Notes under the pieces: generated by a model
The model's input: the letters and a program-made list of their open reading frames with translations, nothing else
Database searches by the model: none
Told to the model about the DNA's origin: nothing
DNA from: JAOUEE01 sp051011595
Lineage (GTDB): Bacteria > Actinomycetota > Acidimicrobiia > Acidimicrobiales > SHLQ01
Length of the DNA stretch: 9,315 nucleotides
Direction of reading: 5' to 3'
Assembly (NCBI GenBank): GCA_051011595.1
Contig: JBPCTQ010000146.1
Location: 1 to 9,315 of the forward strand
In this document: positions 1 to 7,250 of the stretch, piece after piece
Numbering within the stretch: position 1 is the first letter of the stretch
Layout: each line of letters opens with the position of its first letter
Translations under genes and position numbers: made by a program

Positions 1-78
1 CTAATGCTGACGATCACTGCTTCGCCGCGATCCGACCAACTCTGTCTGCTGGATCGCAAGAAGGTGGGCTACTTCTAA
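1..78 (+). CDS. cysD: Sulfate adenylyltransferase subunit 2 (CysD), C-terminal end only
   Basis: Only the last 25 codons are in the window. The frame opens at base 1 and ends at TAA (76-78) with the residues LDRKKVGYF. A basic stretch followed by GYF at the very end is, from memory, the typical end of CysD, the small subunit of ATP sulfurylase, which makes APS from ATP and sulfate. The gene lies directly before cysN, as expected for a cysD-cysN-cysC operon. The stop overlaps an ATG (TAATG, 76-80), the classic arrangement for translational coupling. Here that ATG belongs to a duplicated copy of the cysD tail and not to cysN. The call rests on a short C-terminus plus the strong cysN context. 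The upstream gene body is not visible. Confidence 0.7.
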   Translation, partial: LMLTITASPRSDQLCLLDRKKVGYF

Positions 79-148
79 TGCTGACGATCACTGCTTCGCC
101 GCGATCCGACCAGAGTGGTCAGCTGGATCGCAAGAAGGTGGGTACTTC
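1..148 (+). repeat. 74-bp tandem duplication of the cysD 3' end
   Basis: Bases 1-74 and 75-148 are two direct copies with no spacer. The first 38 bases are identical. A short core differs (39-43 and 47 against 113-117 and 121). The rest, including GGATCGCAAGAAGGTGGG, is identical until copy 2 loses one base (C69 has no partner). Copy 1 is in frame with the CysD end. Copy 2 is shifted by two bases, so it is no longer part of cysD. CTAATG occurs at the start of both copies, and a near-match (CCAATG) sits at the cysN start, so slippage between CTAATG sites could have made the repeat. The window begins exactly at a repeat boundary, so more copies upstream, or a contig-end assembly artefact, cannot be excluded. 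Confidence 0.85.
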
Positions 149-158
149 CAATGGCTGA
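78..158 (+). CDS. Possible 26-codon coupling mini-ORF between cysD and cysN
   Basis: An ATG at 78-80 overlaps the cysD stop (TAATG) and opens a 26-residue frame through the second repeat copy. The frame ends at TGA 156-158, eight bases inside cysN (ATG 151). The peptide repeats the CysD tail (begins MLTITASPRSDQ, contains LDRKKVG), then diverges because of the one-base loss in copy 2. A ribosome finishing cysD could restart here and again at cysN, so the frame could preserve coupling across the duplication. The positions are direct observation; translation and any role are inference. The peptide itself probably has no function. Confidence 0.3.
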   Translation: MLTITASPRSDQSGQLDRKKVGTSNG

Positions 159-1407
159 GATTCTTCGTTTTGCGACGGCGGGGTCGGTTGACGACGGTAA
201 GTCGACGCTGATCGGGCGCATGCTCTACGACACCAAGACCATCTTCCAGGATCAACTGGAGGCGGTCGAACGGACGTCGGAGCAGATGGGTAACGAGTAC
301 ACCAACCTGGCGTTGCTCACCGATGGCCTACGGGCCGAACGCGAGCAGGGCATCACCATCGATGTCGCCTACCGTTACTTCTCCACCCCTCGGCGCAAGT
401 TCATCATCGCCGATACGCCGGGCCACATTCAGTACACCCGCAACATGGTGACCGGTGCGTCCACGGCCGACCTGGCCATCGTGTTGATCGACGCCCGTAA
501 TGGTGTGGTCGAACAGAGCCGTCGCCACGCATTCATCGCCTCGCTGTTGCGCATTCCCCACCTGGTCCTGTGTGTCAACAAGATGGATCTCGTCGACTAC
601 AGCCAGGACGCGTTCGAGTCGGTGGTGGCCGAGTTCCGCGACTTCGCCACCAAACTCGACATCGGCGATCTCACCTTCATCCCGGTGTCGGCGCTCATGG
701 GCGACAACGTGGTGGACCGCAGCGAGAACATGCCCTGGTACGAGGGCACGTCGCTGTTGCACCACCTCGAGCAGGTCCACATCGCCAGCGACCGCAACCT
801 CATCGACGCCCGCCTACCGGTGCAGTACGTGTTGCGGCCCCAGAGCGACGCCTACCACGACTACCGCGGCTACGCCGGAACCATCTCGGGTGGTGTCCTC
901 AAGCCGGGTGACGACGTGGTGGTCCTGCCATCGGGTTTCGAGTCCAAGATCGCCTCCATCGACACCTACGAGGGCCCCGTCGACGAGGCGTTCTCGCCGA
1001 TGGCCGTCAGTGTTCGGCTCGAGGACGACATCGACATCAGCCGGGGCGACATGATCTGTCGGCCCCGCAACCAGCCTCACGTGAGCCAGGACCTCGATGC
1101 CATGGTCTGCTGGATGACCGCCGACGCCAAGCTCGAACCGCGGATGAAACTCGGCATCAAACACACCAGCCGTGCCGCTCGGGTGATGGTGAAAGACCTG
1201 CAGTACCGCCTCGACATCAACACCCTGCATCGCGACGAGTCCTCCACCAGCCTGGAGCTGAACGAGATCGGACGCGTCACGCTGCGCTCCACGGTCCCGT
1301 TGTTCGTCGACGAGTACCGGCGCAACCGCGACACCGGGAGCTTCGTCCTGATCGACGAGAACACCAACAACACCGTTGGTGCGGGCATGATCCTGAGCGA
1401 GTCCTGA
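151..1407 (+). CDS. cysN: Sulfate adenylyltransferase subunit 1 (CysN), GTPase
   Basis: This is the GTP-hydrolysing large subunit of ATP sulfurylase. With CysD it makes APS from sulfate and ATP in the cytoplasm, using GTP hydrolysis to drive the reaction. The 418-residue product has all the translation-factor-type GTPase motifs: P-loop GSVDDGKS (11-18), REQGITID switch region (64-71), DTPGH (88-92), NKMD (143-146) and VSAL (179-182). Two beta-barrel domains follow from about 220 to 418, as in EF-Tu-like proteins. I chose ATG 151 because MAEILRFATAGSVDDGKST matches the usual CysN start, and AAGAAGG lies about 10-15 bases upstream. An in-frame GTG at 115 would add 12 unrelated residues encoded by the repeat. 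The product stops before any APS-kinase domain, so this is not a CysNC fusion; cysC follows after nine bases. Confidence 0.95.
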   Translation: MAEILRFATAGSVDDGKSTLIGRMLYDTKTIFQDQLEAVERTSEQMGNEYTNLALLTDGLRAEREQGITIDVAYRYFSTPRRKFIIADTPGHIQYTRNMVTGASTADLAIVLIDARNGVVEQSRRHAFIASLLRIPHLVLCVNKMDLVDYSQDAFESVVAEFRDFATKLDIGDLTFIPVSALMGDNVVDRSENMPWYEGTSLLHHLEQVHIASDRNLIDARLPVQYVLRPQSDAYHDYRGYAGTISGGVLKPGDDVVVLPSGFESKIASIDTYEGPVDEAFSPMAVSVRLEDDIDISRGDMICRPRNQPHVSQDLDAMVCWMTADAKLEPRMKLGIKHTSRAARVMVKDLQYRLDINTLHRDESSTSLELNEIGRVTLRSTVPLFVDEYRRNRDTGSFVLIDENTNNTVGAGMILSES

Positions 1408-1416
1408 CCTTCGCCG

Positions 1417-2013
1417 ATGGGTGACGTCACACCAAACGTGGTCTGGCACGGCGGGCACTTCGCCCGCAACGACCGCTGGGGAGCGCTCGGTGTACGGGGA
1501 GCGACGCTGTGGTTCACCGGGCTCTCCGGCTCGGGAAAATCCACGGTGGCCGTCGAGGTCGAACGTCTGCTGATCGAGCAGCGTCAGCCGGCGTATCTGC
1601 TCGACGGTGACAACCTCCGCCACGGTCTCAACGGTGATCTCGGCTTCACGGCCGAGGATCGTGACGAGAACGTTCGGCGCGTGTCCGAGGTGGCTCGGCT
1701 GTTCGCCGATGCGGGCACGGTGGCGCTGGTTCCGTTGGTCTCGCCCTACCGGGCGGCCCGCGATCGGGCCCGCGAGATCCACCAACTGGCCGACGTCCCG
1801 TTCTTCGAAGTGTTCATCGACACACCCATCGAACTCTGCGAGCAGCGCGACCCAAAGGGCCTGTACGCCAAGGCCCGCGCCGGCGAGATCAAGGGATTCA
1901 CCGGCATCGACGACCCGTACGAAGCGCCGGCCCGCCCCGAACTGGTGCTGACTCCTGAGCACGGCGATCCCGAGCAACAGGCCCGCTCGGTACTGGAGCT
2001 GCTCGGTCGCTGA
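1417..2013 (+). CDS. cysC: Adenylylsulfate (APS) kinase CysC
   Basis: APS kinase phosphorylates the 3' hydroxyl of APS to give PAPS, the sulfate donor for sulfotransferases and for PAPS-dependent reduction. The 198-residue product is full length for a stand-alone CysC. It shows the Walker A loop GLSGSGKST (35-43), the APS-binding DGDNLRHGLN (63-72), DLGF (74-77), ENVRR (84-88), SPYRAARDRAR after the central strand, and the lid segment KGLYAKARAGEIKGFTGIDDPYE typical of the family. A short N-terminal NVVWHGGHFAR segment is also usual. The start is nine bases after the cysN stop, so the two are almost certainly co-transcribed and may be coupled. I see no clear ribosome binding site of its own. 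In many actinobacteria this domain is fused to CysN; here it is separate. Confidence 0.95.
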   Translation: MGDVTPNVVWHGGHFARNDRWGALGVRGATLWFTGLSGSGKSTVAVEVERLLIEQRQPAYLLDGDNLRHGLNGDLGFTAEDRDENVRRVSEVARLFADAGTVALVPLVSPYRAARDRAREIHQLADVPFFEVFIDTPIELCEQRDPKGLYAKARAGEIKGFTGIDDPYEAPARPELVLTPEHGDPEQQARSVLELLGR

Positions 2014-2091
2014 CCGGCCACCCGAGGTGTCGCCCACCGGCACCTGATCGACGCCGCCCCGATGACGATACGAGCGGCCGGTACCGGTGAG

Positions 2092-2122
2092 CGGAATGTG
2101 CTCGACCTGGGCTCACATTCCG
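2092..2122. promoter_or_regulatory. 9-bp inverted repeat between cysC and the Lys-rich gene
   Basis: CGGAATGTG (2092-2100) and CACATTCCG (2114-2122) are perfect inverted arms around a 13-base loop. The element lies 79 bases after the cysC stop and 24 bases before the start of the next gene. No T-run follows, so a classical intrinsic terminator is not supported. It could be a protein-binding site in the promoter of the downstream gene, or a hairpin marking the end of the cys transcript. A separate 10-bp palindrome, CCGGTACCGG, sits at 2078-2087. Nothing else stands out in 2014-2146. Confidence 0.4.
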
Positions 2123-2146
2123 ATAGCGGGTGCCGACTGATGAGGC

Positions 2147-2539
2147 ATGGCGACCAAGACGGCCACCGCGGCCAAGTCCAAGACGAAAGCCAAGCCGGCC
2201 ACCAAGGCGAAGGCGAAGGCCAAAACCGCAGCCAAGCCGGCTGCCAAGACGAAGGCGGCCGCCAAAACCAGGCCGGCCGCGGAAGCCAAGACCACGACCA
2301 AGGCGAAGGCCAAGACCAAGGCCAAGACCTGGCGGAGCCGAGCCGTTCAGCGGTTGGTGGAGCCCGGCAGCATGGTCGATTGTTCGCATTGCGGAGACCG
2401 GGTCAAGTTCCAGGCCAAGATGCGCCACGAGCAGGTCATCTGCAACGTGTACGTGAAGAACGTCTGGGACCGGGTCGAGCACTTCCACGCGCCGTGTTAC
2501 GTCGAAGCCGATCAGCCCTTCGGGCCCCCTGTCGACTGA
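2147..2539 (+). CDS. Small protein: histone-H1-like Lys-rich tail plus Cys/His zinc-type cluster
   Basis: This 130-residue protein has no family I can name with certainty. Residues 1-61 are almost only Lys, Ala and Thr with some Pro, and include 19 lysines in K-A-K and A-A-K repeats. This resembles the tails of histone H1-like proteins and of actinobacterial HupB, and suggests nucleic-acid binding. Residues 62-130 are a compact unit with C79-x2-C82, C99 and H112-x-H114-x2-C117, a likely zinc site. C79-x2-C82-x31-H114-x2-C117 is close to the PARP-type finger pattern (C-x2-C-x28-30-H-x2-C), and HFHAPCY is reminiscent of the HWYH..CF segment of that fold. I see no signal peptide or membrane segment, so it is probably cytoplasmic and nucleoid-associated (inference). 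The ribosome site is weak (TGAGG only four bases or fewer upstream). The stop abuts the stop of the convergent sulfotransferase. Confidence 0.75.
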   Translation: MATKTATAAKSKTKAKPATKAKAKAKTAAKPAAKTKAAAKTRPAAEAKTTTKAKAKTKAKTWRSRAVQRLVEPGSMVDCSHCGDRVKFQAKMRHEQVICNVYVKNVWDRVEHFHAPCYVEADQPFGPPVD

Positions 2540-3463
2540 TCAGGTCGGACCCGGCCAGGTGAAGGCGGGTCCCAACATCTCGCGCAGGGCCTCATTGGGC
2601 TCTTGAAGGGCCTCGTCGAGAACGCGGCCGATGGCCACCGACGGTGCCTGGTAGCTGTTGTCGGGGGAGCCGACGTAGCTGTAGTTGCGGAACTCAGGCG
2701 GATACCACCGGCTGACACCGACGAAATCACAGATCTCATCGAGCGCGCGTCTCGGTGATCCGAACAGGTCTTCACTGCGCATCACGAGGAACTGCTCGAT
2801 CGGGAACGACGCCTGCCATCTCTGGAGCTGCTCGGCGTAGCGGCCGCGGGCAACGTATGAGAAGCGGCGCAACGTGATGGCCCGGTGATCGGGATCGGCA
2901 CGGATCTGCGCCCACTCGGGAGCCAGTCGGTCGTTCTCGGCCGCCAAGGCCTCGGCGAGGTCGAGGGGCTCGAGGCCATGGCGGACGTTGTGGTGATAGT
3001 GCGAGATCGCCCGCTCGGCGGGGTGGCGCAGCAGCACGATGAGTTTGGCGTCGGGTAGCAGCGCGCGGGCTCGGTCGGGCGCTCGCGGGTCGAACAGATA
3101 GGTGGGGGTGGCTTCGTAGGTCGCCCACGGGTGCGATCGACGCTCGGCCCAGCGCCGCCGGCCGGCCAGCGGAAAGTGGGCTCGATACCAGGCCTCGCCC
3201 TGTTGATGGTCGAGCGAGAAGTAGTCGACTTCCTTGCGCAGGGCAGGGATCAACTCGGGATGGCGGCTCAGCCACTTGAACAGTGAGCTGGTGCCACAGC
3301 GCTGGCCGCCGATGATCATGAAGTCGGGCAGGGTTCGCCGGCCGGCGGTGGCCTGGCGGGCGGCGAGGCGCCCCCGATTGAGGCCGCGCCGGGCCGAGAG
3401 CGGCACCATCGCCTTGAGCTGATCGGCGCCCTCCTGGCGGACGCGGTCGATGGTCCTGGCCAC
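2540..3463 (-). CDS. PAPS-dependent sulfotransferase family protein
   Basis: The product should transfer sulfate from PAPS to a hydroxyl or amine; the acceptor cannot be read from sequence. From GTG 3463 it has 307 residues. The 5'-phosphosulfate loop is IIGGQRCGTSSL (50-61), followed by KEVDYFS (77-83), where the K-E pair matches the catalytic position in heparan-sulfate-type sulfotransferases. EATPTYLF (117-124) and the 3'-phosphate motif LRHPAERAISHY (145-156) complete the set. There is no signal peptide or membrane segment; the basic N-terminus (residues 1-45) is the only extension. TTG 3472 would add three residues, but I prefer GTG 3463 because TAGGTT lies seven bases before it, like other starts here. 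It follows ettA on the same strand with a short gap and converges on the Lys-rich gene. The nearby cysN-cysC would supply PAPS, which fits but does not prove a link. Confidence 0.88.
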   Translation of the reverse strand: MARTIDRVRQEGADQLKAMVPLSARRGLNRGRLAARQATAGRRTLPDFMIIGGQRCGTSSLFKWLSRHPELIPALRKEVDYFSLDHQQGEAWYRAHFPLAGRRRWAERRSHPWATYEATPTYLFDPRAPDRARALLPDAKLIVLLRHPAERAISHYHHNVRHGLEPLDLAEALAAENDRLAPEWAQIRADPDHRAITLRRFSYVARGRYAEQLQRWQASFPIEQFLVMRSEDLFGSPRRALDEICDFVGVSRWYPPEFRNYSYVGSPDNSYQAPSVAIGRVLDEALQEPNEALREMLGPAFTWPGPT

Positions 3464-3470
3464 GGTGGTC

Positions 3471-3476
3471 AACCTA
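3471..3476 (-). promoter_or_regulatory. Putative -10 (TAGGTT) for a leaderless sulfotransferase transcript
   Basis: On the minus strand TAGGTT is followed by seven bases and then the GTG at 3463. A TANNNT element so near the start leaves room for almost no 5' leader, as is common in actinobacteria. It lies in the 50-base gap after the ettA stop. No convincing -35 is visible. Confidence 0.4.
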
Positions 3477-3513
3477 GTGATCGACGATCAGCGCGTCGGG
3501 TATGAGTGACCGG

Positions 3514-5163
<1,650 letters not shown>

Positions 5164-5171
5164 GCGAAGCG

Positions 5172-5177
5172 AGGCTA
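5172..5177 (-). promoter_or_regulatory. Putative -10 (TAGCCT) for a leaderless ettA transcript
   Basis: On the minus strand TAGCCT is followed by eight bases and then ATG 5163. No Shine-Dalgarno sequence is visible before this ATG, which agrees with leaderless initiation. No good -35 is seen, so read-through from the membrane protein gene remains an alternative. Confidence 0.4.
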
Positions 5178-5230
5178 GAGCGGACCCGTCCGAACCGCCG
5201 CACTCGCCCGATCGGCTGCCCTGGGCCCCG

Positions 5231-5647
5231 TCAGATCGAGTCGGGCCGGGAACGCCACTCCCAGACCGCGAAGACGAGGACCGGAGCCGACACCACTGCC
5301 AGTGAGGCGGCGGCCGCACCCGACAACAGGCCGGGCCAGCTGATCAGCACCACGGCGGCCAGGCACCAGCCGACGTCGCCCCAGAAGGCGGCCAACAGCT
5401 CGGTGCGCCGCACCGGACGCCGGTTGGCGAAGAACCAGATGATCGGGGCGTAGGCGAGCAAACCCACACCGACGGCCGCGAGCAGCCATCGCGGTAGGTC
5501 GAGGCGATCGGCCAATGGACCCGACGCCGCGATGGCGACGACCCCGCTGGCGGCGCAATAGGCCGCGTTGGTGCGCAGTGCCCGGGTTGCGCCGGACGTC
5601 GGCGTGGGAGCGGCGGTGGTGGACGGTGAGGCAGTCGTTGTGGTCAT
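5231..5647 (-). CDS. Small integral membrane protein, four predicted helices
   Basis: I do not recognise a named family. From ATG 5647 the product has 138 residues: a Thr/Ser/Pro/Ala-rich N-terminus (1-22), then hydrophobic segments at about 26-46, 53-74, 83-104 and 106-128, and a short charged tail. It has no catalytic motif. The gene is divergent from the MmyB-like regulator, and its ATG lies 34 bases from the central palindrome, the same distance as the regulator's ATG. That symmetry supports this start and suggests that the regulator controls it. An in-frame ATG at 5674 would add nine residues (MTYERDTGD) and sits closer to the palindrome. A role in stress response or transport accessory function would be a guess. 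Confidence 0.75.
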   Translation of the reverse strand: MTTTTASPSTTAAPTPTSGATRALRTNAAYCAASGVVAIAASGPLADRLDLPRWLLAAVGVGLLAYAPIIWFFANRRPVRRTELLAAFWGDVGWCLAAVVLISWPGLLSGAAAASLAVVSAPVLVFAVWEWRSRPDSI

Positions 5648-5681
5648 GTCGCCAGTGTCCCGCTCGTAGGTCATCGACACG

Positions 5682-5698
5682 ATTACCCGATGGGTAAT
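5682..5698. promoter_or_regulatory. Palindromic operator between divergent genes (ATTACCC-GAT-GGGTAAT)
   Basis: Seven-base arms ATTACCC (5682-5688) and GGGTAAT (5692-5698) are perfect inverted repeats around GAT. The element is A/T-richer than its surroundings and lies exactly 34 bases from the ATG of the membrane protein gene (5647) and 34 bases from the ATG of the regulator (5733). Each arm ends in GGGTAAT read outwards, so it may overlap core promoter elements in both directions. The natural candidate to bind it is the adjacent helix-turn-helix protein. Confidence 0.65.
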
Positions 5699-5732
5699 GG
5701 TTGCCGCACGATCGATGTGGTGGCATGGCGTC

Positions 5733-6521
5733 ATGAACGACAACCCGGTGGGCCGTATCCTGCGCCAGTGGCGGACCCATCGGGGGCTGAGCCAGCTCGA
5801 CCTGGCTTCGGCGGCTGAGGTGTCACAGCGCCATCTCAGCTTCGTGGAGACGGGCCGGTCCCGTCCCAGCGCCGAGCTGTTGTTGCACCTCGGCCGGCAG
5901 CTGGCCCTGCCCCTGCGAGCCCAGAACGACCTGTTGCTGGCGGCGGGCCATGCACCCCGACACAGCGCACATCAGCTCGGCGACGATGAGATGGAGCCGG
6001 TGCGGCGGGCGTTGACGCAGCTGATCGAGCACCACGAGCCGTATCCGGCGGTGATCGTCGACCGTGGTTACGACGTGGTGGCGGCCAACGGGGCCGCGTT
6101 GGCCCTGCTGGCCGCGGTGGCGCCCTCAATCCTCGACGGGGAGCTCAACCTGGTGGCGCTCACACTGGCCGACGGCGGACTGGGTGGCGCCTGTCTCAAC
6201 CTGGCCGAGGTGGCCACCACCATGTGCCGCCGGCTCGAACGAGACCGACTGGTCCACCCCGGCGACGAACGGCTCGAGCAGTTGTGGGAGGACTCGGCCG
6301 AGGTGGCGGCCCGGCAGCCTCCGGTCGAAGCGCCGCCCGATGTGACAGTGCCGGTCAGGCTGGCCACACCCGTGGGCGAGCTGACCCTGTTCACCGTTCT
6401 CGCCTCGGTGGGCTCGGCCGCCGACGTCACGGCCGAGGAGCTGTCGGTGGAGCTGTTCTACCCGGCCGATGCCGACACGGCGGAGCGACTGGTGCTGCTC
6501 GGTGAGCAGGCGGCCGGCTGA
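5733..6521 (+). CDS. MmyB-like helix-turn-helix transcriptional regulator
   Basis: The 262-residue protein begins with an XRE-type helix-turn-helix: VGRILRQWRTHRGLSQLDLA (6-25), then EVSQRHLSFVETGRSRPS (29-46). The long C-terminal region (about 90-255) contains YPAVIVDRGYDVVAANGAAL and a late segment on TPVGELTLFTVLAS, matching the ligand-binding PAS-like domain of MmyB-type regulators (named from knowledge of the family). These are common in actinobacteria, often beside a short-chain dehydrogenase or a small membrane protein. I chose ATG 5733 because the fold starts at residue 6; in-frame ATGs at 5697 and 5715 would add only Trp/Arg-rich residues, and the first would overlap the palindrome. 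GTGGTGG at 5717-5723 may serve as a weak ribosome site. Probable autoregulation and control of the divergent gene through 5682-5698 are inferred. Confidence 0.88.
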   Translation: MNDNPVGRILRQWRTHRGLSQLDLASAAEVSQRHLSFVETGRSRPSAELLLHLGRQLALPLRAQNDLLLAAGHAPRHSAHQLGDDEMEPVRRALTQLIEHHEPYPAVIVDRGYDVVAANGAALALLAAVAPSILDGELNLVALTLADGGLGGACLNLAEVATTMCRRLERDRLVHPGDERLEQLWEDSAEVAARQPPVEAPPDVTVPVRLATPVGELTLFTVLASVGSAADVTAEELSVELFYPADADTAERLVLLGEQAAG

Positions 6522-6549
6522 CACCGTCGTGGCTGCCTCGCTGTCCGGT

Positions 6550-6555
6550 TAGGGT
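6550..6555 (+). promoter_or_regulatory. Putative -10 (TAGGGT) for the HAD hydrolase gene
   Basis: TAGGGT is followed by nine bases and then ATG 6565, which would place the transcript start almost on the ATG. The AGGG could instead be read as a ribosome binding site at a suitable distance, so this case is ambiguous. Confidence 0.35.
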
Positions 6556-6564
6556 GCGCCGATC

Positions 6565-7191
6565 ATGATCTCGGCAGTGCTGTTCGACTTCGGTGGGGTC
6601 ATCCTCACCAGTCCCTTCGAGTCGTTTGCCCGCTACGAGCGAGAAGCCGGCCTCCCGGCCGACACCATTCGCACCCTCAACGCCACCAACCCCGACGACA
6701 ACGCGTGGGCCAAGTTGGAACGCAGTGAGGTGGGGGTGGAGGAGTTCTGCCTGCTGTTCGAGGCCGAGGCGGCGGCTCTCGGTTTCGAGGTGCGCGGGTC
6801 GGCCGTGCTCGAGTGTCTGTCGGGTGATGTCCGCCCCGAGATGGTGGAGGCGCTGCGGCGCATCCGCGGCCGGTTGCCGCTGGCCATGCTCACCAACAAC
6901 GTGTTGCAGTCCGAACCCGACGATGGGCCGGTCTCTGTCATCGCCGAGATCCTGGCCTTGTTCGATGTGGTGGTGGAGTCGAGTCGGGTGGGGGTTCGCA
7001 AACCCGAGGTTCGGTTCTATGAGATCGCCTGCGAGGAGCTGGGTGTCGAACCCGAGGGGTGTGTCTTCCTCGATGACCTGGGGATCAACCTCAAACCGGC
7101 TCGGGCCATGGGCATGACCACCATCAAGGTCGTCGACCCCGGCCAGGCGTTGGCCGAGCTGGAGGACGTGGTGGGGTTCCCGCTGGGTTGA
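6565..7191 (+). CDS. HAD-superfamily hydrolase (subfamily IA, EPHX2/YihX-like)
   Basis: This is probably a cytoplasmic phosphatase for a small phosphorylated metabolite; the substrate is unknown. The 208-residue protein carries the HAD motifs: motif I LFDFGGVI with nucleophile D8, motif II LTNN with T110, motif III in RKPE with K146, and motif IV FLDD with D170 and D171. A helical cap lies between residues about 15 and 95. The usual second Asp of motif I (DxD) is Gly here (D8-F-G10). The same position is also not Asp in E. coli YihX, an active sugar-phosphate phosphatase (recalled as DLGNV), so loss of activity is not implied. The FDFGGV start and long cap resemble the N-terminal phosphatase domains of EPHX2 and ACAD10. 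It lies 43 bases after the regulator gene and 59 bases before the thioesterase. Confidence 0.88.
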   Translation: MISAVLFDFGGVILTSPFESFARYEREAGLPADTIRTLNATNPDDNAWAKLERSEVGVEEFCLLFEAEAAALGFEVRGSAVLECLSGDVRPEMVEALRRIRGRLPLAMLTNNVLQSEPDDGPVSVIAEILALFDVVVESSRVGVRKPEVRFYEIACEELGVEPEGCVFLDDLGINLKPARAMGMTTIKVVDPGQALAELEDVVGFPLG

Positions 7192-7238
7192 CCCCGTCGA
7201 CCGGTGAAATTCGGCGGTGCGACGCGGCGGGTCGAACC

Positions 7239-7244
7239 TAGAGT
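7239..7244 (+). promoter_or_regulatory. Putative -10 (TAGAGT) for a leaderless thioesterase transcript
   Basis: TAGAGT is followed by six bases and then ATG 7251. The gap GCCGCC has no Shine-Dalgarno character, which favours leaderless initiation. No strong -35 is seen 16-18 bases upstream. Confidence 0.42.
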
Positions 7245-7250
7245 GCCGCC

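Noticed and set aside
115..150. GTG 115 as the cysN start
   Set aside because: The 12 extra residues come from the out-of-frame repeat copy and do not match CysN N-termini. ATG 151 fits the family.
814..2043. A 409-codon open frame antisense to cysN and cysC
   Set aside because: It spans two well-supported genes on the other strand and encodes no recognisable domain. Such frames are expected in GC-rich DNA.
2165..2330. Microsatellite-like AAGGC/CAAGG repeat as a separate repeat feature
   Set aside because: It is explained by Lys-Ala codon runs in the N-terminal tail of the Lys-rich protein and stays in frame.
5164..5319. N-terminal extension of EttA to 5319
   Set aside because: The extension is Ser/Arg/Gly-rich, overlaps the membrane protein gene and precedes the conserved EttA N-terminus.
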